Source of the DNA: Neoarius graeffei
Lineage: Eukaryota; Chordata; Actinopteri; Siluriformes; Ariidae
Assembly: GCF_027579695.1 (NCBI RefSeq)
Contig: NC_083587.1
Location: 5,258,001 to 5,322,000 of the forward strand
DNA length: 64,000 bases
Reading direction: 5' to 3'
In this document: piece by piece, positions 58,193-64,000 of the stretch
How the letters are laid out: the number at the start of each line of letters is the position of its first letter
Numbering within the stretch: position 1 is the stretch's first letter
Notes under the pieces: model-generated
Databases searched by the model: none
Told to the model about the DNA's origin: nothing
What the model saw: only the letters and a program-made list of their open reading frames with translations
Program-made: the position numbers and the translations under genes

Positions 58193-59804
58193 CAGTGGTG
58201 CTTGAAAGTTTGTGAACCCTTTATAATTTTCTATATCTCTGCATAAATTTGACCTAAAACATCATCAGATTTTCACACAAATCCTAAAAGTAGAGAAAGA
58301 GAACCCAGTTAAACAAATTAGACAAAAATATTATGCTTGGTCATTTATTCATTGAGGAAAATGATCCAGTATTACATATCTGTGAGTGGCAAAAGTATGT
58401 GAACCTCTAGTCATGAACCAGTGATTTCAAGGTGAAAATAGAGTCAGGTGTTTTCAATCAATGGGATGACAATCAGGTGTGAGTGGGCACCCTATTTTAT
58501 TTAAAGAACAGGGATCTATCAAAGTCTGATCTTCACAACACATGTTTGTGGAAGTGTATCATGGGACGAACAAAGGAGATTTCTGAGGACCTCAGAAAAA
58601 GTGTTGTTGATGCTCATCAGGCTGGAAAAGATGACAAAATCATCTCTAAAGAGTTTGGACTCCACCAATCCACAGTCAGACAGATTGTGTACAAATGGAG
58701 GAAATTCAAGACCATTGTTACCCTCCCCAGGAAGTGGACGACGAACAAAGATCACTCCGAGAGCAAGGCGTGTAATAGTCGGTGAGGTCATAAAGGACCC
58801 CAAGGCAACTTCCAAGCAACTGAAGGCCTCTCTCACATTGGCTAATGTTAATGTTCATGAGTCCACCATCAGGAGAACACTGAACAACAATGGTGTGCAT
58901 GGCAGGGTTGCAAGGAAAAAGCCACTGCTCTCCATAAAGAACATTGCTGCTTGTCTGCAGTTTGCTAAAGATCACGTGGACAAGCCAGAAGGCTATTGAA
59001 GAAATTTTTTGTGGACGGATTAGACCAAAATAGAACTTTTTGGTTTAAATGAGAAGCGTTATGTTTGCAGAAAGGAAAACACTGCATTCCAGCATAAGAA
59101 CCTTATCCCATCTGTGAAACATGGTGGTAGTAGTATCATGGTTTGGGCCTGTTTTGTTGCATCTGGGCCAGGACGGCTTGCCATCATTGATGGAACAATG
59201 AATTCTGAAATATACCAGCGAATTTGAAAGGAAAATGTCAGGACATCTGTTCATGAACTGAATCTCAAGAGAAGGTGGGTCATGCAGCAAGACAACGACC
59301 CTAAGCACACAAGTCGTTCTACCAAAGAATGGTTAAAGAAGAATAAAGTTAAAGTTTTGGAATGGCCAAGTCAAAGTCCTGACCTTAATCCAATGGAAAT
59401 GTTGTGGAAGGACCTGAAGCAAGCAGTTCATGTGAGGAAACCCAGCAACATCCCAGAGTTGAAGCTGTTCTGTACGGAGGAACGGGCTAAAATTCCTCCA
59501 AGCCGGTGTGCAGGACTGATCAACAGTTACCGCAAACGTTTAGTTGCAGTTATTGCTGCACAAGGGGGTCACACCAGATACTGAAAGCAAAGGTTCACAT
59601 ACTTTTGCCACTTACAGATATGTAATATTGGATAATTTTCCTCAATAAATAAATGACCAAGTATAATATTTTTGTCTCATTTGTTTAACTGGGTTCTCTT
59701 TATCTACTTGTAGGACTTGTGTGAAAATCTGATGATGTTTTAGGTCATATTTATGCAGAAATTTAGAAAATTCTAAAGGGTTCACAAACTTTCAAGCACC
59801 ACTG
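58193..59804 (+). mobile_element. Tc1-like transposon, full-length but dead
   Basis: 1,612 bp between TA dinucleotides (58191-58192 and 59805-59806). The ends are CAGTGGTGCTTGAAAGTTTG and its inverse. The inverted repeats are unusually long, about 215 bp, including CATCATCAGATTTTCACACA and AAGTATGTGAACC. It inserted into the 3' untranslated region of the L2 LINE. Confidence 0.95.
58561..59584 (+). pseudogene. Tc1-like transposase pseudogene
   Basis: It starts MGRTKEISEDLRKSVVDAHQ with an N-terminal HTH (KEFGLHQSTVRQIVYKW). A frame change at about 58733 follows TLPR, with the paired-like GRRTKITPRARRVIVGEV in the new frame. A stop replaces Trp after DKPEGY (59000), DETK is altered to D-stop-TK, and another stop lies near 59226. 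The last part, QQDNDPKHTSRSTKEWLKKN through SPDLNPMEMLWKDLK to GGHTRY, is open to 59584. The family is DD34E Tc1. It encodes no active enzyme. Confidence 0.93.
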
Positions 59805-59942
59805 TATAACCCTCAACTGTCCTCATGGGGCCGTCCTTCACAGGAGCGGTGCGATAAAACTCCGACCAGACACAGGGCACCAGGATGGATCAAGCAGGTC
59901 CGAGGGGCAGAAGAGGTCAGCATCTCAATCCCAGGATCAACA

Positions 59943-60405
59943 TGTAACTCAGAGGGACAGATTGGGGCGGGGGAGAGAGAGAAAGAAAACACAGGTTGTT
60001 AGGTATGCCCTAAAAATGACAAGTATTAAATCTGTGTGGTAGGCTCGCAGAGATGAGAGTCTTTACATCAGGCATAACACACAACAATGGCATGTTAATA
60101 TGGTAAAAAATATCATGACCTGCTCTGGCTGGATGCTTGATTGGGTGATGGGAGCACACTCCTCAGCAATGATGAGATGCAGATGGGACCCTTAGGGCTG
60201 GCCAAGACAATTCAGTTACATTTCACCGGGTCTGGGACATGCGACAGAATGTCTGACGGCCGATTCCCTGCAGGCTACGATAGCCAGTCGAGGTCTCCAC
60301 CCTCTCCACCAAAAGATTTCCTCTTGACTCCATGTAACTCAGAGGGACAGATTTGGGGTGGGGGGGAGGGAAAGAACACACAGGTTGTTAGGTATGCCCT
60401 ATGTC
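59943..60405. repeat. Direct duplication inside the L2 3' untranslated region
   Basis: A block of about 75 bp (GTAACTCAGAGGGACAGATT, then ACACAGGTTGTTAGGTATGC) occurs at about 59943-60015 and again at 60332-60405. Both lie in the 3' untranslated part of the L2 LINE. The duplication may be a family feature or a local event. Confidence 0.7.
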
Positions 60406-60884
60406 ACCTGAATAAGTAGGAGCAGTATACATATTGCACCGAGTACAAGCAGGGAGTCCGGCAACTAACTATGACAGCATAACTAAAAGGAGAGAGCCAG
60501 AAGGTAACACAGGCATGAGGGAGCCCCGGGACATAAAGCAGCCAGCCACTACACCGTCAACAAACTCGAGTGAGCAAGCGAGTGGGGACTGACAGCATCC
60601 ATACATCCCAGTTTACCAAAACACTCTATGTCTGAGGACCCTCCAGATCTACTCCTTTACCTCATAAACACCATTAACAAAAGGCTTGACTAAACAGATA
60701 TGTTTTCAGCCGAGACTTAAATGCTGAGACTGTCTGATTCCCGAACATTACTTGGGAGGCTGTTCCATAACTGTGGGGCTTTGTAAGAAAAGGCTCTGCC
60801 CCCTGATGTAGCCTTCACTATACGAGGTACCAGCAGATAGCCTGCACCTTTTGATCTAAGTAGGCATGGCGGGTCATAGAGGAG

Positions 60885-61694
60885 AGCAATTCCAGCGTTA
60901 TGGACGTGACACTTGAACTCAAAATGGCAACAAATGACCCAGTGCATGTTTTATTGTCTCCCAGTATTTAAACAGGTGTTGCATATTTTAAGGCTGTACC
61001 ATACTGGAGAAGTGATAGAACAAGAACAATTCCCATAGTACATCTAGGGCATGCCAGAAAATGCCAATAAAAGATGCGTTATGGATGTGACAGAAAAAGT
61101 ATCACTTTTCTTGGGTGACTGTGCATTTTTATCAAACTCTGTGAAATTGTAAACCTAATGTCGAAATGGAGATATCCATTTGATAGAGGGGTCCAAGGTG
61201 CATATTAAAAAAGACTTTGTTTAAAATATTTTGTATTTCATGCAGAGTTTCGGAAGGAAAAGTCAGCGTTATGGATGTGACGAAATTCTGTTATGGATGT
61301 GACGCGTCTGAAATAGACATGGCATATGTTTAGAAAATCAGCAATTTAACCACCATAACCCTTTGAAAAACTCTCTAAATATCAGCTAAAACTATCAAAG
61401 TTCTTAAATAATATTTAGGATGGCTATTGTTTTGCTGTTTTGTGGATTTTAGCATACATTTCTGTGGCTTGTGGCAATAATATAGAATTGTACATGATCA
61501 AAGTTGATTTTAGCTTGGGTTTTACATTATAAGAAAGAAAGACTGACAGTGACATATTAGGTTGGTTACAAATTGGTTCAACTTATTCACATCTGTAAAA
61601 TACAGGCCTAGGTGATATCTCTGGGAGTGGTTTTGATGTATTACATGTTGCTTTATTTTTGCATGGTGAGGTTGACATTTACATGGAATTGCCC
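60885..61694. mobile_element. 810 bp non-coding element inserted in the L2 LINE
   Basis: It separates two parts of the L2 C-terminus (SELLL on one side, LLYDPPCLLRSKGAG on the other). AGGAG at 60880-60884 and 61695-61699 is a candidate 5 bp duplication; counting it once gives a continuous LINE frame across the site. The ends AGCAATTCCA and TGGAATTGCCC form a short inverted repeat of about 8-9 bp. Four copies of a GTTATGGATGTGAC motif occur inside. No coding frame. Superfamily unknown. Confidence 0.7.
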
Positions 61695-64000
61695 AGGAGC
61701 AGAAGTTCACTCAGGTACTGTGGTGCGAGACCATTTAGTGCTTTAAAGGTCAATAGTAGTATTTTATAATAATACGAAATTTGATTGGGAGCCAATGCAG
61801 TGTGGATAAGACAGGCGTGATGTGGTCATATTTTCTAGTTCTAGTAAGGACTCATGCTGCTGCATTTTGAACTAACTGGAGCTTGTTTATGCACTTATTG
61901 GAACATCCAGACAGTAAGGCATTACAATAATCCAACCTGGAGGTAACGAAAGCATGGACTAGTTTTTCTGCATCATGCAATGACATTAAATTTCTTATCT
62001 TTGCAATATTTCTGAGATGAAAGAAAGCTATCCGGGTGATGTTATCACTGTGAGTTTCGAATGAAAGACTGGGGTCAATAATCACTCCGAGGTCTTTTAC
62101 TGCTGCACGCGAAGAAACAGAAAGGCCATCCAGAGTCACTGTGTAATCAGAAAACTTACTTCTAGCTGTATGTGGTCCTAGCACAAGTACTTCAGTCTTG
62201 TCAGAGTTAAGCAGAAGGAAATTAATAAGCATCCAGTGTCTAATGTCCTTAACACATTCCTCAATTCTATTAAGCTGGTGTCTCTCATCAGGTTTTGCAG
62301 AGACATACAACTGTGTGTCATCAGCATAACAGTGGAAACTAATACAATGTTTACGAATAATATCGCCCAGAGGCAACATATATAGAGAAAAAAGCAGTGG
62401 ACCCAAGACAGAACCTTGTGGAACACCAAACTTTACCTCGGTACGTCTAGAAATATCACCATTTATATCAACATACTGATAACGATCAGTTAGATAAGAC
62501 CTGAGCCAGGAGAGGGCCATTCCCTTAACTCCCACAACATTTTCTAGTCTATCCAGAAGAATGGAATGATCAATGGTATCAAATGCTGCACTAAGGTCAA
62601 GCAACACAAGTAGCGAGACACAGCCCTGATCAGACGCCAACAGTAGGTCATTTACTACTTTAACCAGTGCTGTCTCTGTGCTATGATGAGGTCTAAATCC
62701 TGACTGATACATTTCATGGATGTTATTCCTATGTAAATATGAGCATAACTGCTGTGCCACAGCTTTTTCAAGGATCTTGGAGATAAAGGGGAGGTTTGAT
62801 ATTGGCCGATAATTGGACAGCTGACAGGGATCAAGGTCAGGTTTTTTAATCAGGGGTTTGATAACTGCTAGTTTAAAGGATTTGGGTACACAGCCAATCA
62901 TAAGAGAATAATTTATTATTTTTAGAAGCGGTTCAATTACTCCAGGCATTATCTGTTTGAATAGATGTGTCGGTAAGGGATCTAGTATGCAAGTTGAGGC
63001 TTTTGATGTAGAGATTAATGAAAGTAATTCAGTTTCTTTTAGGGGAGTAAAACATTTTAACTGATGATCTGATACAGTTATATTGTTAACTACAAGGTCA
63101 CTTTCATTGTCTCACTTTAAATTAGTAGTTTGAATTTTTTGTCGCATATTCTCAGTTTTGTCATTAAAAAAATTCATGAAGTCGTTGCTACTACATACTG
63201 CAGGTGTGCATGTGTTGATAGTGGACTTATTCCTGGTTAATTATGCTACAGTATTACATAGGAATCTAGGATTATTTTTGTTATCTTCTATTAGGGAGGA
63301 GGAATATGTTGATCTCGCAGCACTAAGAGCTTTTCTATACTTCAGGAAGCTCTCCTTCCAAGCTAATTTGAATACTACCAATTTTGTTTGACGCCATTTA
63401 CGTTCCAATTTTCGAGTGGTCTGTTTTAATGTGCGAGTGTCATCATTATACCAGGGTGCTAATTTTTTGTCTCTGACCATTTTCCTTTTTAGAGGAGCTA
63501 CATTATCTAAAGTATGGCGGAATGTTGACTCTAAGCATTCAGTTGCCTGATCAAGTTCTGCAGGGGCTGACAGTGACCCAATCAAAGTTGACAGCTCTGG
63601 GAGATCATTTATAAAGCTCTGTGCAGTAGTTGACGTGAAAGTACGTTTAATACAGTAGCGTGGTGAGGTGCATATATTATTACTCAGACATATCTTGAAT
63701 GAGATGAGACAATGATCTGAGATAACTTCAGACTGTGGAAGTATGACTATATTATCTACGTTTAATCTGAATGTTAGTATTAGATCAAGGGTGTGACCAC
63801 CATTATGGGTCGGTCCTATGACATTCTGCTTAATCCCAACTGAGTCTAAGATGGACACAAACGCTGTTTTTAAAGGGTCTTCTGGGTTATCGAAGTGAAT
63901 ATTAAAATCTCCGACAACTAAAGCTTTGTCTAAGGAAATAACCAGATCTGAGATAAAATCTGCAAATTCAGAAAGAAACTCAGAATATGGCCCCGGGGGC

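Larger units (their letters stand above)
57922..64000 (-). mobile_element. L2-type LINE, long copy running off the right edge
   Basis: The minus strand carries the end of the endonuclease (IGPTHNGGHTLDLILTF, SDHCLISF), a linker, and the full [82 protein letters not shown] and [12 protein letters not shown]. It continues past QNAAA through a TGA that replaces an expected CGA, to RKYDHITPVL and, after an insertion, to LWNSLPSNVRESDSLSIF. The 3' untranslated region ends TATACAAATAAACTTGATTT with TGATT repeats at 57922. It is dead: at least a stop near 61849 and a break near 63240. It hosts a Tc1-like copy and an 810 bp element. The 5' end is outside the window. Confidence 0.9.

Overview
The window is genomic DNA from a ray-finned fish. 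It holds eight copies of a tRNA-headed V-SINE/Mermaid-type SINE, Tc1-like transposons with very long inverted repeats, several CR1/L2-group LINEs, and intronless replication-type histone genes ending in the animal histone stem-loop. The SINE subfamily, with a tail ending in repeated ATGAG, and the Tc1 type would fit a catfish or a relative, but this is an inference without database support.

Layout. 1-4.25 kb: intergenic DNA with three SINEs (two with perfect target-site duplications), microsatellites and a LINE tail. 4.25-11.3 kb: a small histone cluster, H4 (+), H3 (-), H2A (-), H1 (-), with no H2B. H4 and H3 look intact. H2A has a one-base deletion and an imperfect 3' stem-loop, so it is probably a pseudogene. 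H1 is split by a ~755 bp MITE-like element: its last ~25 codons and its stem-loop lie on the far side. A 2.3 kb hAT-type transposon with a perfect 8 bp target duplication sits between H2A and H1 and carries another copy of the same MITE. 11.9-44.5 kb: tandem DNA built on a 31 bp unit. A small array (about 22 units) is separated from a very large array (about 980 units, 30.8 kb) by a LINE fragment that holds a third MITE copy. The two arrays belong to one repeat family in opposite orientation. The large array has higher-order duplications (one exactly 1,829 bp = 59 units), a 3.4 kb duplication that includes a flipped ~735 bp block, and one late SINE insertion.

44.5-64 kb: a nested transposon graveyard with no host protein gene recognised. 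It contains LINE fragments of the CR1/L2, L1/Tx1 and R2/NeSL-like kinds, two inverted copies of a ~540 bp repeat with a tRNA-Glu(TTC)-like sequence, two Tc1-like elements (one holding a probable solo LTR), a 600 bp foldback element, and an L2 LINE running off the right edge. That L2 sits in another LINE and has itself received a Tc1 element and an 810 bp non-coding element.

The histone genes are the only host protein-coding genes seen. Their products (H4, H3, H2A, H1) would be chromatin proteins made in S phase, with mRNAs processed at the stem-loop rather than polyadenylated. The most unusual features are the giant 31 bp array directly beside the histone cluster, its polarity flips, and the transposon-split H1 gene.
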